The notes: generated by a model not told the origin, from the letters alone. A stretch of DNA of 64,000 nt from Pollenia angustigena (GCA_930367215.1 OV884058.1:170978478-171042477), one strand, 5' to 3'. Shown: positions 45,355-55,966, counted from the stretch's first letter. A program made the numbers and translations.

Positions 45355-46195
45355 CACTGAAAGAAAAATGCTTCAAATATTTAATGAATCATTTTCATAA
45401 AAAAATTTTCCTTGGGTAAATGAAAATTTTCATTGTCTAAATGGAATTTCATAGTTATAATGAAGTATTTTCGTTAAAATCACTTCATTAGATTTCGTAA
45501 TTACGTTAAAAATTTTCATTGGATATATGAAAACTGAAGTTTGTCCAAGTTAAACAAAAAATTTTAATTTAATCATAAATCAATATAAAATTATAGTTTC
45601 CTTAAAAAAATGTATAATTGTTAATTAAAAAATGTAAGATTTAATAATTTCATACATCTAATGTTAAATGTATGCAATTAAATTTATGAAATCAAAATTT
45701 TTTTTATAAAAGCCACATATTTCAATAATTGCCTTCATAAATTTAAATTTTCATTATGATAAAAAAAATGTCATAATAGTAATGAAACAAAAATTTTCAA
45801 TCCACTTTCAATCAACGTTGTTATTGTTGTAATGGACAATTTAATCTCATATTTACGCTCTTAATTGAGTACAAATTTTTTTTAATCCAAAAACTACACT
45901 GCCCCGGTAGACTAGCTGGTAGTGAGCTAGTCTATCAGCACCGAGGTTGCGCGATCGATTCCCGCCAGAGACAGAAAAAAAATAAAATAAAAAAAAATAA
46001 AATTTTTTTTTACTTTATTGAAAGTATTCATCCAATGAATAATATTCATAGATCTAATGTAATGTTTCATTAAATCCTTTTAATGAAACATGTTTCATTG
46101 ATCCAACGAAGCGCTGCATAGGTTCCTTTTCAATGCAATTTTTAATGGGATTAATGTCAAAATTCATTGGTATTGCGAAGAAAATTCTTTCAGTG
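45355..46195. mobile_element. TIR element, CACTGAAAGAA ends, TA flanks
   Basis: 841 bp between CACTGAAAGAAAAATG and AAAATTCTTTCAGTG, flanked by TA (45353-45354, 46196-46197). The interior repeats TTTTCATT/AATGAAA blocks. It contains a tRNA-like SINE head at 45901-45973. Non-coding. The end type resembles the CACnnAGAAAAA family. Confidence 0.75.
45901..45973 (+). repeat. tRNA-derived SINE-like head with A-rich tail
   Basis: A GC-rich island in AT-rich DNA. TAGCTGGTAGTG (45913-45924) fits a pol III box A and GCGATCGATTCCC (45951-45963) fits box B, about 26 bp apart. It is followed by an A-rich tail (45974-46005). GACTAGCTGGTAGTGAGC can form a D-arm-like hairpin; the acceptor stem does not close, so it is not a functional tRNA gene. 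A tRNA-derived SINE or decayed tRNA pseudogene are both possible. Confidence 0.6.
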
Positions 46196-46197
46196 TA

Positions 46198-47035
46198 TTG
46201 ACATACAAATTGGCGACAATAATTTCAATGATAGCTACTATGTCATGACAAAATGATGTACTGGTAGGCCCAAAATGAACTGTATGTCCCATAAACCATC
46301 TTTCTTAAATCACTTAAAGCTAAACAGAATCGTTTTAGCTAAAAAAACTTGTGTTAACAAGTGGAATTACGGTACATTTTTATCACAAGCATTTAATTCC
46401 CAACGATTCAGGAAGCATTTTTTTAACAATATCACTGCATACTTAGTTTAATAATCGTGCTTTTTGAGTAATCACACTATTCAAGCAAATAAACTTTATA
46501 TTGGAAATTCAAACTATTGGACAAACTTGAACAAATTTTTATTGCTTAGAGTTAAATTTAATAACATTTATTTTTAAAACTACGGGGTTTCTGTTAATCG
46601 TATGCCAAATTTAATTTTTCCTAAAGGGTTAATATTGATAAGTTTGTTGCCTGAATGTCTCTATCCACAATATTTAAGCGCTACTTAATGTTTTTTCAAT
46701 ATTTTTATTTATGGTTGTTTGATTTTTATTTTAAAGTATTTTTTTGTTAATTTTTTCCGATTATTTGTTGTTATTTTTATTTGATGATACATTTTAAGGT
46801 GCGCTGGTATTAATGTTTAAAATATTTGTGTTGCTAATATTTCAACATTTACAACTGTGTTTGCCATACCAAACCAATCCACCGTAGCCCAGGCCATGGC
46901 AATTCCGAAAGCTTTTTTTCCAACTATTCCATTCATTGTTAAATCATTTTGTTAGGACTGGAGATTTTTCTCCTAAAGCTTTTTTATGTTGATGCCACAA
47001 ACATAAATTGTTTGAAGGGGGTCTAATACTGCTTT

Positions 47036-47079
<44 letters not shown>

Positions 47080-48225
47080 TGTTATTTTAGCGATGTTTAA
47101 ATTTTTGATTTTGATAAATAACAAAAACTGTTAGAAAACTAGAAAAAAAAATTAAGGTTATGTTGAGTTTTTAAAGATTATTAATGACGTTTTACAGTCT
47201 TCTTCTTTAATTTTAAATTTTTTTAGTTAATTTAACAAACTTGGCCCTGGATTTTTTTTGTTTTTTTTTAAGACTTAAAAGAGAATTATAAAATATTTTT
47301 TTTAGTCAGTTAACAAAAATGTGGGTGGCATTTGAAAAATGGGTTTGTTCCTTAAAAATTTATTTACAAAAGATTAAAATTTTTACTTTATCTGTATGCG
47401 CGTTAGAAAAGTCAAATCAGAGTTTTTTTTAAATTTTACTTCGTGTTTGTATTCATCTAGAAAATGATTTGTATTCCTTTTTGTATAATTTTGTGTAATT
47501 TAACACTTTCTCTTGTCATTTTTTTGTTTGCTTGCCAAAAATCTCAACATTGTTTGATCGGCGTTTTGAAATTATAATAAACTCATCAAGTTTTTGTAAA
47601 TATCGAAATTTTAATGAACACGCAATATGTTGCATTTTCCATGTTCGTTTAGATTTTTTTTAAGCCAAATTTTAATTATATTACAACATGCATGCACATG
47701 AGTATATTCGTGCATCATCATGAGCCACATGCCTCAATTCAAAATTTTACCACAAAAAAATCTTTCATTATAACAGTGGGAGTTAAGGGAAACAGTAAAA
47801 AAAAATTCAACAAATTGAGACAATTATTTTTTTCAAAGTGTAATTTGTTTAAGAAAATATTTGCAAAAAATCAATTTAATGGGGTGAATTGACCTATATT
47901 TTGGATTAAGCCAAAGAATGCATCCTGCAGAAGTTCAAAAACTGATATCGAAATAAAACGAAAGTTTATTGTTGTTTAAAAATTAGGGCAGTTGTGAAGT
48001 AACTTTGTCTGCTATCGCACTATAATATTCTGCTAGGTGCCGTATAATAAAGCCATATGACCTTATTTCTCAATGAATTGAGAAATAAAGCCACCATCCA
48101 AGTGCAATAACCCCATAATCGCTTAATAACCAAAGTGGAAATAACGCCATAACAGTGTAATTGTTATGGTTACAAATTGCCAAAAGAGTGAGTTGCCATT
48201 GTCAAGTGTTGAAAAAATATAGTAC
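46198..48225. other. AT-rich stretch; 37-bp poly(T) at 47042-47078
   Basis: Contains a long T homopolymer and a small palindrome TTATTTCTCAATGAATTGAG (48063-48088). Short frames, for example 47692-47892, have no domain. No gene. Confidence 0.5.
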
Positions 48226-48229
48226 AGTA

Positions 48230-48540
48230 GGTGGAAGGAGGAGGGGAGGGAGCGCGTCCGGAGGGCGATCGTGGCGCGTGCGGCGGGCCCGCACAAGATG
48301 TTTACAAACTCCAAAGCATAGCCGGCCTTCGGCCGGGCGCAAGGATTTTCTCCTCTATGGTATATCAAATACGGGCTTCGCTAACTAAAGCTTCTCTGCG
48401 TAGTCGGCCTTCGTTAGGAAACAAGGCAGATTTTAGAACCTTTACTTAGTGAAACCGGTACTTGTTATACCATAAAGTAGAAAATTCTTGCGCCCGGCCC
48501 AAGACCGGCTATACAGAGAAGCTTTAGTTAGCGAAAAAGT
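48230..48540. repeat. GC-rich inverted repeat, CCGGCCTTCGGCCGGGCGC
   Basis: 48318-48400 reads AGCCGGCCTTCGGCCGGG, CGCAAGGATTTTCT, TATGGTATA and TTCGCTAACTAAAGCTTCTC; 48458-48536 is its diverged reverse complement (TTCTTGCGCCCGGCCC, GAAGCTTTAGTTAGCGAA). The left copy begins a second unit about 84 bp on (TAGTCGGCCTTCG at 48402), so the basic unit may be an 84-bp tandem. Preceding 48230-48300 is purine- and GC-rich (GGAGGAGGGGAGGG, GGCGGGCCCGC). It stands out sharply from the rest of the window. Function unknown. Confidence 0.7.
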
Positions 48541-50535
48541 TGTGTGGCAAAAAGGAAACTTTTGTGGGAAAAACTGTCAGTGTTTTATTCACGATAGACG
48601 TGAAATTCCATAATTTCGATTACATTCGGTTAAAACAAGGCAGCGTTTATAGTTGAAACACGATTTTATTGCCAAACATTTAAGAGTACAGATTTATTCC
48701 CCAAGTGGGATGTGTTGCACCTCTTGGGGGCGTAGTTAAAGCACCTTAAGTCCTTACCTCTTGGTGTTTCATCCATTGGGAAAATGGCTTGGTTAAATAT
48801 TGATTTAGAATGAATGTACTGGCAGTCTTTGAAATTTTATAAATTTTTTATGTCAGGATTCCTTGGGGCCTACGGACTTCATTGGGTTCAATGTTGTACC
48901 TCAGTACTTAACTGACGTTGCCACGGGAATCAGTAGCCACCGATGAGTGCAAGCACCTGTCTGACTATTGGTGAGTTCTACATTAGTATGCTTCCTTCGT
49001 GTCTTTCAGGATTATTGTCTTTGTGGAAGCCTTGATTTTCTAATAGAACGATGTTCTTCAGTAAGTTGTTCACCGTCCAATGAGGGGGTTGCTTTTTCAA
49101 GGCATGATCTCATAAAAGAGTTCAACTAAGGGTTCAACACAAGAGCAGCGAGGAGATACTATCGGGGTGCACGTGGTGTCTGTGGTTAAAACCCAAAGTC
49201 GCGGGGAGGACTGATCTTTGCCCAGTGGTAATGTTCGGTTCGTGGAGTGCTGTTGCTATTTGACAAAAGCTGTCGAGGTTAGGAAAATAGCAGAGGAGAT
49301 AAGATAGCTTCAGCACCTAAACAAGGTGGGGGTGTATTGTTTTTGTTGAATTATATACTCAAAGTACAACCTGTGTGTGCAAATGATCCTTTGATCCTTC
49401 ACTTGCACAGGGACCATTTGGTAAGTTGTACAATTTTATTAAAAAAACAACCAGCGACCTAACCTGCTGGAAATAATGAACCCCTGGGGATATGCAGGCA
49501 TTTATAACCTTCTGGTCTTACATTCTCCGGGGAAAAAGGTGCAACCAATACCTGCTATCAGCGTTTAAAAAACTGCAGTTGAAGAAGAAAAACTGCCATT
49601 TCTTCTACCTCTTTATTTGTCATTGGCAAAAAAATACTATTGCTTTTACTTCTGATTCATTAAATGTCAAAATCGGTGTCAAACCAACTCAAAAAGCGCA
49701 AAGTTGTACACAATTTTTCGTTTTATGTTTGACAGTTTTTGGTTTCGACTGCAGTTTTTTATACCCTGCCTGTTATTCGGCAAAAGCAAAATTGGCAGGC
49801 CTTCCTTTCTAAAAAGTGGATCATCACAGCTGACAAGAGATCCTTATCTGGAACCACGGGAACCAGTTGCGTGTGGGATTTCGAATGGCTTTTTGCAGAG
49901 GCTATTTCGGGAATCACTTGGGAGCTGTGGCTTATTAAAAAAGAAAAATCTTTAATAGTCGGCTGATTTTCTGTGGGGATGTTCGGCCTGCTAGCGATTC
50001 TTGCTAGGTGTCACCAGAAACTCCTTGTCTTTCAGCAGAAGAGGTTTTAGAGCTACAGCTCCTAAGCAAGGGACTAGTTTATTGTTCTGCCGGATCATAC
50101 ACTAAAAACGGTCACACATTGCTACACATAAAGGGGTTGGTAAACGTACGGCGGGTCCTCTTGTTCATCCCAACATATCTGGACACAATGCGTCTTCTAA
50201 CGCCCCTTTGTGTGGACTCTAGCACAGCAATTTTCGTATGTGATGGTTGGGACTATGCACTTATCTCTTAGAGATGTAACTATCAATTTCCACTGCAAAA
50301 AAGCTTCTGTTAAACACCGGCAGCACGTCATACTCATCCCAGGGTAACTCGCAAAATCAATCCCTGAACTTTTCTTTTTTAGATTTTCCACTCCTCTACT
50401 ACGTGATTCACGAAGGTTCCTCATCAACACAAGTATAACGTCCTTGAGACTGATGGTTCTCATGGTATCGGATAGGACTCTAGTCGACCGACTAATTTTA
50501 AACCGCAGAACAATTTTGAGTATTGAGCTAATACC
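48541..50535. repeat. GC-enriched relic sequence, family G, with a MITE
   Basis: 48900-49012 is the reverse complement of 42200-42285 in diverged form, and 50402-50415 shares GTGATTCACGAAGG with 42653. No frame carries a recognised domain despite several frames of 60-106 codons (49492-50463). A MITE lies at 49558-49768. Confidence 0.5.
49558..49768. mobile_element. MITE, CAGSGTTTAAAAAACTGCAG ends
   Basis: About 211 bp with inverted ends AGCGTTTAAAAAACTGCAGT and ACTGCAGTTTTTTATACCC. The interior matches 44705-44865 (TTGCTTTTACTTC, GTTTGACAGTTTT-like blocks). No clear duplication at the flanks. Confidence 0.7.
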
Positions 50536-50538
50536 TGT

Positions 50539-50735
50539 TTAAGTTACATTGAAGCTATTACTCAGGGCAGTACTATGGACTGCACGACGCTTTACATTCC
50601 CAAGGGCGCTACATATAGCATTGTGGTTGAGGGTATCGAATGCGTTTTCAAAATCGATACAGACTATATAGAGGGAACAGCGGAATTCATTGGACTGTAC
50701 AACTATTGTTCGTAGACAAGACAAGGTGTAATATA
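50539..50735 (-). pseudogene. LINE reverse transcriptase fragment
   Basis: The minus-strand frame reads LRTIVVQSNEFRCSLYIVCIDF, then ENAFDTLNHNAICSALGN and VKRRAVHSTALSNSFNVT. The IDFxxAFDxLxxxAI block is the reverse transcriptase motif just before the palm catalytic region of RTE-like or related endonuclease-RT LINEs. About 20 residues between ALGN and the AVH block are deleted relative to the family. It lies about 100 bp upstream of, and opposite to, the LINE at 50831-51537, and is outside that insertion's target duplication. Confidence 0.8.
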
Positions 50736-50830
50736 TCTAAATACAGCGTCAGAGATTATTTTAATTATTATATGCGCAATAATCTTCTTTACTGCACTAA
50801 GACATTTAAATGTTGATACATGTTTTTTGA

Positions 50831-51523
50831 GTTGGCCTAGAAATCAACGTCGCGAAAACAAAGACTATGAGAATAAATAACAATAGCTCACATCATATTT
50901 TATTGAACAACCAACGCATCGAATACGTCAACAAATTCTGTTACCTAGGTAGCATAATAACAACTTCAGGCGGAACAAAAGACGACGTAGCCAATCGAAT
51001 CAACCGAGCTAGAGCAGCATTCGGTAGACTAAACGCGGTCTGGCGCTCAACACAAATATCTAGGAACACCAAACCGAGGATATTCAAAGCGTGTGTCAAA
51101 TCCATTTTGCTTTATGGTTGTGAAACCTGGTTGGTATCCATAGGCACGACCAGGAAACTTCAAGTGTGTTTAAATAAATGTCTTCGTATTATTCATAAAA
51201 TATTTTGGCCAGCCACTATACGCAATCAAGATCTTTAGCAACTAACGAACGAAGAAGAAATTGGCAAACAAATAAAAAGAAGAAAATGGAGGTGGATAGG
51301 CCACACTCTGAGAAAAGATGCCACAAATATAACAAGAATGGCACTTAAATGGAATCCCCAAGGTTCTAGAAAACGTGGCCGTCCAAACAACACAAGGAGA
51401 CGATCAGTGAAAAACGAACTTGAACGATATGGTTTCACGTGGGACGATGCCGTAGTTGAAGCTAGAGACAGATTACGTTGGAGAAATCAACATGTTGAAG
51501 CCCTATGCTCAATTGAGGAGTAA
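50831..51523 (+). pseudogene. LINE ORF C-terminal part, one in-frame stop
   Basis: The frame from 50831 reads VGLEINVAKTKTMRINNN, IEYVNKFCYLGSIITTSGGT, INRARAAFGRLN, KACVKSILLYGCETW, LNKCLRIIHKIFW, then a TAG in place of the usual W after RNQDL (51236-51238). It continues QLTNEEEIGKQIKRRKWRWI, GHTLRK, SRKRGRPNNTRRRSVKNEL and ends EALCSIEE. This is the thumb and C-terminal region of the RTE-like endonuclease-RT LINE protein. Only one stop and no frameshift suggest a fairly young insertion. The catalytic YADD box lies upstream of the truncation and is absent. Confidence 0.92.
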
Positions 51524-51537
51524 AGAAGGAAAAAGAG
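50831..51537 (+). mobile_element. 5'-truncated LINE with 13-bp target duplication
   Basis: Flanked by ACATGTTTTTTGA at 50818-50830 and 51538-51550, a perfect 13-bp target duplication. The insertion begins in the middle of the RT-coding part and ends just after the stop codon with a short AAAGAAGGAAAAAGAG tail. This is a typical incomplete target-primed reverse transcription product of an endonuclease-RT LINE. Confidence 0.92.
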
Positions 51538-51550
51538 ACATGTTTTTTGA

Positions 51551-52298
51551 ACAACATACGAGACTATTTTTTAAAACTTAACTTCTTAACTTCTTATGAT
51601 TACCTCACTTTATTATATCATCTTAACACTACTTATGTGTATTATTTCTAAATTTAAAACTTATTACATTTTCTCAAACACGATGACAAATTTTTTTTAC
51701 TAATTGTTTGCTTCATTTTATTTGTATAAACAATTATTTTAATTATGTAAAACCAACTAACAATTACCGAGAAAACACAATTGTAAATCAATAAAAATGC
51801 AAAAATCAACATGAAAAATAAACTATAGACAACATAAAAAAGCAAAAAAAAAAACCTTTCGAAATCGTGATTAAAACATTTAAATTGCAGTGAATGATCC
51901 AAAAGCACAGGGTACAAAAATAAACAAATACGAATAATTGCTACTCATTTCAAAATTTGTGGAGAAAATGAATATTTGTCAGGTGGTAGTAAGGGGAAAG
52001 AAAATACATATTAAAAAATTTTTTTAAATTTTTTTTATCAATATAAAATAAAATAAACAAATTCTAGGTAACTTGTTACCTCAGTTTTAAAACGAACATT
52101 CGAAACCGACGACGAGATTTAATAACTATTGAAATAAAAAAAGTTTCGAACATGTTGCTTAGTTTTGAATTTTAAACATTAAGCCTAATACTCTGTTCGA
52201 ACTTGCGAATAATGTTCAGCAACATTGATTATTTCACACGTAAATTTGACATGTATCAATATTCAACCCTATTATGAAAGTCTATCACTCAATTCACA
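51551..52298. other. AT-rich stretch without a recognised feature
   Basis: Low-complexity AT-rich DNA. The frame at 51654-51917 (minus) is hydrophobic by composition and has no domain. Confidence 0.5.
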
Positions 52299-52931
52299 TG
52301 AGGGCTTTTACGACGTCGTTTTATCTTGATTCCCTTTTAAAGCAACTTCCAAAATCTCTTTGCGTTCATACGATGATTTTTGGTTGCATGTCTTATTTTT
52401 ATTTACAGTATGGCCTTGATTACCCGTCATTCGATTAACCGGCAGCTTCAATAAAATGGAAAACAAACATTTTTTTGCACTGATTTAAATTGCCTCTATT
52501 ATCCGAAATTATAAACAAATTATCTTTTTTTCGTTAAATTTTGAACAATCAAAAGAAATTTAAATAAACGAAGAAAGAGAATATCTTAACGGTGTGGAAG
52601 CATGTTCTGCCAAATTTACTTTTTTCCTCATGTTTACATAATAAAACGTTATATATATACATAAAATAAGAAACACACCAAAATAAATAAATAATCAAGA
52701 ATTCTGCCGATCCCGTCTATTATCGATAATCGAGGTCTCACTGTATTTTCAACCACACACTTCAAAGTAAGAAAAAGAATAAAACGTAAACAGAAAAAGT
52801 TAAAAGAGAAATGTAAAAAACGACATGCAAAATACAAAACGAGTCATTTTGTTAACCCCTCTTTCTTTTCTACACCGCTCACCAACAAACCAAAAGAGAC
52901 GTCGACAAAGCGACGTCGTAAAAGCCCTCAT
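52299..52931. mobile_element. MITE, ATGAGGGCTTTTACGACGTCG ends
   Basis: Inverted ends at 52299-52321 and 52911-52931, reading GAGGGCTTTTACGACGTCG. It contains a pogo-like MITE at 52406-52743. AT on both sides belongs either to the ends or to a 2-bp duplication; I cannot decide. Non-coding. Confidence 0.75.
52406..52743. mobile_element. Pogo/Tigger-like MITE
   Basis: 338 bp between CAGTATGGCCTTGATTACCC and ATAATCGAGGTCTCACTG, flanked by TA (52404-52405, 52744-52745). The ends match the pogo/Tigger style of 35862-37967. Inserted in the MITE at 52299-52931. No transposase. Confidence 0.75.
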
Positions 52932-53216
52932 CTAAACTGAGTGTATGTCGACATATATTTTAAATTGTTGTCACGTCAAGTCGACGACTACATCACTTCG
53001 ACGTAATTTTTTTTTTTAAAGAATGTTTTTTTTGTGCCATTTCTATTCTAATTTATGTCTTGTGTAAAATATTAAAAATGATCGCGAATTTTCACAATTT
53101 TAGCAAACTTTTCCAAATTTTTGCAGTTTTCGCGTAGCTTTGTTGCTCTTTGAAACAGCCATCGCAAATTAAAAATCTTCTTGAATTTTCGCTATTTTGT
53201 ATCATATCCAATGATA

Positions 53217-53684
53217 TCTATATAATTTGATCGCCATAGTCCAACTTAGATTTATACGAAAAGAAAATTTTGCCCCGCCCACTTTTGTGCCCACTTTTTT
53301 CGAATTACCTAAAATCAGAAAACGGCTCCATCGATTTGACAAATTTTTTTTTCAAATGATCGTATTAATCCATTTTAAGTTTTCATCGAAAGAAAAATTT
53401 ACCACCCCTACTTTTACGTACACGTTTTCTATTAAGCGCATAACTTGAGAACGGCTTGACCGATTTGGACGATTTTTTCTTTAAAACTTAGGTTTTTACG
53501 GAAAGAAAATTTTGCCCCGCCCATTTTAACGTCCACTTTTTTCGATTTACCTAAAATCAGAAAACGGGTCCATCGATTTGACTAATTTTACTTTCAAATG
53601 TTCGTATCTTTTTAATGGATTTTAAAAATCGAACGCAAACATTTTTCCTAACTTGGACAGGAAAACGTCTGTCGGGTCACCTAG
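53217..53684 (+). mobile_element. Non-autonomous Helitron-like repeat (copy 3)
   Basis: Starts A|TCTATATAATTTG and ends GTCACCTAG|T with the hairpin GACAG...CTGTC before CTAG. The interior is the reverse complement of the copies at 8887-9539 and 20761-21378 and contains the CCCACTTTTTTCG and CCGCCCA blocks. It lacks the outer 5' part seen at 20761-21378. The frame at 53227-53448 is incidental. Confidence 0.7.
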
Positions 53685-54211
53685 TGAATATATAAACCAT
53701 TTAACCCATAAAATTGGGCGTTTAAACTATCAATATAAACTACATGAATTTAACAACATTTATCGTAGTGCTGCTACATTATTTGTTCTTAAAATACATA
53801 TACAGTGCCGTTCACTTGAATAGGTTCACATATTTTCTAATATTCAAATTGATTTTTGCGGAAAATAATAAGTTTATTTATTATGTTTGATTTTATAATG
53901 TTAGAATTTTGTATTATAAATGATTTAAAAGACGAAAATTGTTTCAATAATCAATAACTGTTTTTTTTAGTTATTTTTTTTTTTTTTTTTTGAAAAATAA
54001 CATGCTTTTAAACATCGTATATTTGGCTCACTTGAAAAGGTTCATCGCCATTAATTGAAAAAATCAACACAAAAATTTATTTAATATATTTATTTTTAGT
54101 AAATTATAGTCCTATTTCTTCGACCTTTTTTTTTATTAAATACTTTAATAAATTCTTCAAGCTTAAGGTCACTTATTTATAAAATTAATTAAAATATTTT
54201 TATTTTCAATA

Positions 54212-54240
54212 TTTCGATTTCCGTTGGAAATCTTCTTCAG
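54212..54240 (-). ncRNA. Hammerhead-like core in Penelope 3' flank
   Basis: On the minus strand: CTGAAGA, one A, then GATTTCC-AAC-GGAAATC (seven perfect pairs) and GAAA. This matches the hammerhead CTGANGA-stem II-GAAA pattern with one extra base. I could not find a convincing stem III or cleavage site, so it may be a remnant. Hammerhead motifs are known from Penelope-like elements. Confidence 0.45.
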
Positions 54241-54487
54241 GAATTTTTTTTAAATAAAATAAAATTTGACAATAAATGGAAAAAAAAATTTAAAATTTCA
54301 AAAAATAAAATTATCATAATAAATTTTAAATTCCATTCTACAAACTTTAAACAAAAAGACAAACAAAATTCAAAGCCTAAAACCTATTTTAATGTCCCTT
54401 TCCGTCAATAATAAGCTATGCCATCTGAAATTTATTTTAAAAAATAATCAAGGACAAATACCTATTTTAATTATCCCTTACATCAAC

Positions 54488-55029
54488 CTATTTATTTTTA
54501 TTCAATAAATGTCTATAAATTTGAGCTAAGCCCTCAGTATCTTTTTTAAAATTAATCCTTTTCTCAAATGGAACATTATTTATCTGCATTATTTCTAACA
54601 TATATCTACGTTTCGTAAAACTTTCCGTATTCAAAATTGATGTGTTTTCAAAATCAGGATAATGATTAAAATCCCTACAATGAGTTGATAACGCCGTTCC
54701 ATGGGCTGAATTATAATTCCTATATTTTTGGTCATGTTTATGTCCAGCTAATCTAATTTTTAGTTTTGTCCCAGTTGTTCCTACATATATTTTCCTACAT
54801 TGTTCATTATCATTGCCACCACAATGAATCTTATAAACTAAATTCGACCTATCTGACTTTAGTAATCTATCCTTAGTTTTTGTGAATAATTTCCCTACAT
54901 TATTAATCACCTTATGTGCCATTCTGTATTTCCCTTTATCATATATATTCGAGTTTTCTAATCTTTCTGAAAACCCAGGTACATAAGTTAATGACTTATA
55001 AATACGTGGTGCCGAAATCTCATCAATAT
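54488..55029 (-). pseudogene. GIY-YIG endonuclease domain of the Penelope-like element
   Basis: Linker IDEISAPRIYKSLTYVPGFS, then MAHKVINNVGKLFTKTKD, followed by NLVYKIHCGG (the GIY position), CRKIYVGTTGTKLKIRLAGH (the YIG-like motif and the catalytic R), HGTALSTHCRDFNHYPDFEN and FTKRRYMLEIMQINN, where E is the expected metal-binding residue. It ends GLAQIYRHLLNKNK. Intact over 144 codons from 54922. This domain nicks target DNA for insertion in Penelope-like elements. Confidence 0.92.
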
Positions 55030-55966
55030 TACGAGATCTATAAATGTATATTGTATTGTCTTATTAATTTGCAAATCAATTTGTTGGGAAAACTATTATT
55101 CCTCAAAATATTCCCAATAATTTCCTTATTTTTCCTATGAAATCTATTGTCACTAATTGTTAATATCCTGTCTATTAGATTCCTAGCTGTTTTAATGATA
55201 ATTCTCTTTGGGTGTTTAGAATAATAATTTAAAATTCTACCTGATGAAGTTGGTTTTTGATACCAATCTACCAATAATCTACTTCCTTTCCTTATCACCA
55301 ATGTGTCCAAATATGGAATTGAAAAATTCAATTCCCTTTCAATAGTGAACTTAATATTTTGATCAAAAGAATTAAACGTTGATAAAAGATTATCTATCTC
55401 ATTCTCATTAACTATAACAAACAAGTCATCTACATATTTCGTTATTATCTTTGGTTTAATTGTCAATTTTCCTAAACATGTATCTAATAATTTCTCCATA
55501 ACAATATCAGCAACTATTGGAGATGCTGGAGAACCCATAGGTAGCCCCTTTTTTTGTGTATATATTTTCTTATCAAATTGAAAATATCTATTATCTACTA
55601 TACAGAACTTAATAATTCTCAAAAATAAATCCTTATTAATATTTGTTAACCCTGAAATTTTATCCCAATTTTCTTCAATAATTCTAATAGCTAAGTCCAC
55701 TGGAATACTAGGAAATAATGAAACAACATCAAGTGATATTAATTTTTCATTATCCTGAATTGTTAAATTTTCCAACTTTTGTTTAAATTGTATAGAATTA
55801 CTAACATTATACTTAGAATTCTCCGTTATCTTCTAAGTAAATTCGTAATATATTTACAAAGATTATGTGATGGTGAATTTATGGACGAACAAATTGGTCT
55901 TAAAGGAAAATTGTCCTTATGAATTTTTGGTAATCCATATATATTTGGTGCTACAGATATGATATG
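55030..55966 (-). pseudogene. Penelope-type reverse transcriptase, frameshifted
   Basis: Reading downstream: NIYGLPKIHKDNFPLRPICS, then a frameshift near 55827 (LLRR to ITENSKYNV), then LISLDVVSLFPSIPVDLAI (motif A), KKGLPMGSPASPIVADIVME (motif B), TKYVDDLFVIV (motif C, the VDD catalytic box) and FSIPYLDTLVIRKG. All palm motifs are intact. A second frameshift near 55040 joins it to the linker SAPRIYKSLTYVPGFSERLE. The two frameshifts inactivate it, but there are no stop codons within the 245-codon middle segment (55038-55775), so decay is recent. Confidence 0.92.

Larger units (their letters stand above)
54170..55966 (-). mobile_element. Penelope-like element, 5'-truncated
   Basis: Encodes on the minus strand a Penelope-type reverse transcriptase followed by a GIY-YIG endonuclease, the diagnostic domain order of the EN+ Penelope-like elements. 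It is truncated at its 5' end just before the YGLPKIHK motif. The 3' flank (54170-54487) is AT-rich with a hammerhead-like core at 54212-54240. It sits in a Tc1-like transposase gene in the same orientation. Exact ends and target duplication are not resolved. Confidence 0.9.

Noticed and set aside
45901..45973. Functional tRNA gene
   Set aside because: Box A and box B are present but the acceptor stem does not pair and an A-rich tail follows.
48161..48449. Overlapping GC-rich frames (48123-48449)
   Set aside because: Products of the GC-rich inverted repeat; arginine/glycine-rich translations in several frames without a domain.
50539..51537. Twin-priming 5' inversion of one LINE copy
   Set aside because: The 13-bp target duplication encloses only 50831-51537, so the reverse RT piece is outside that insertion.
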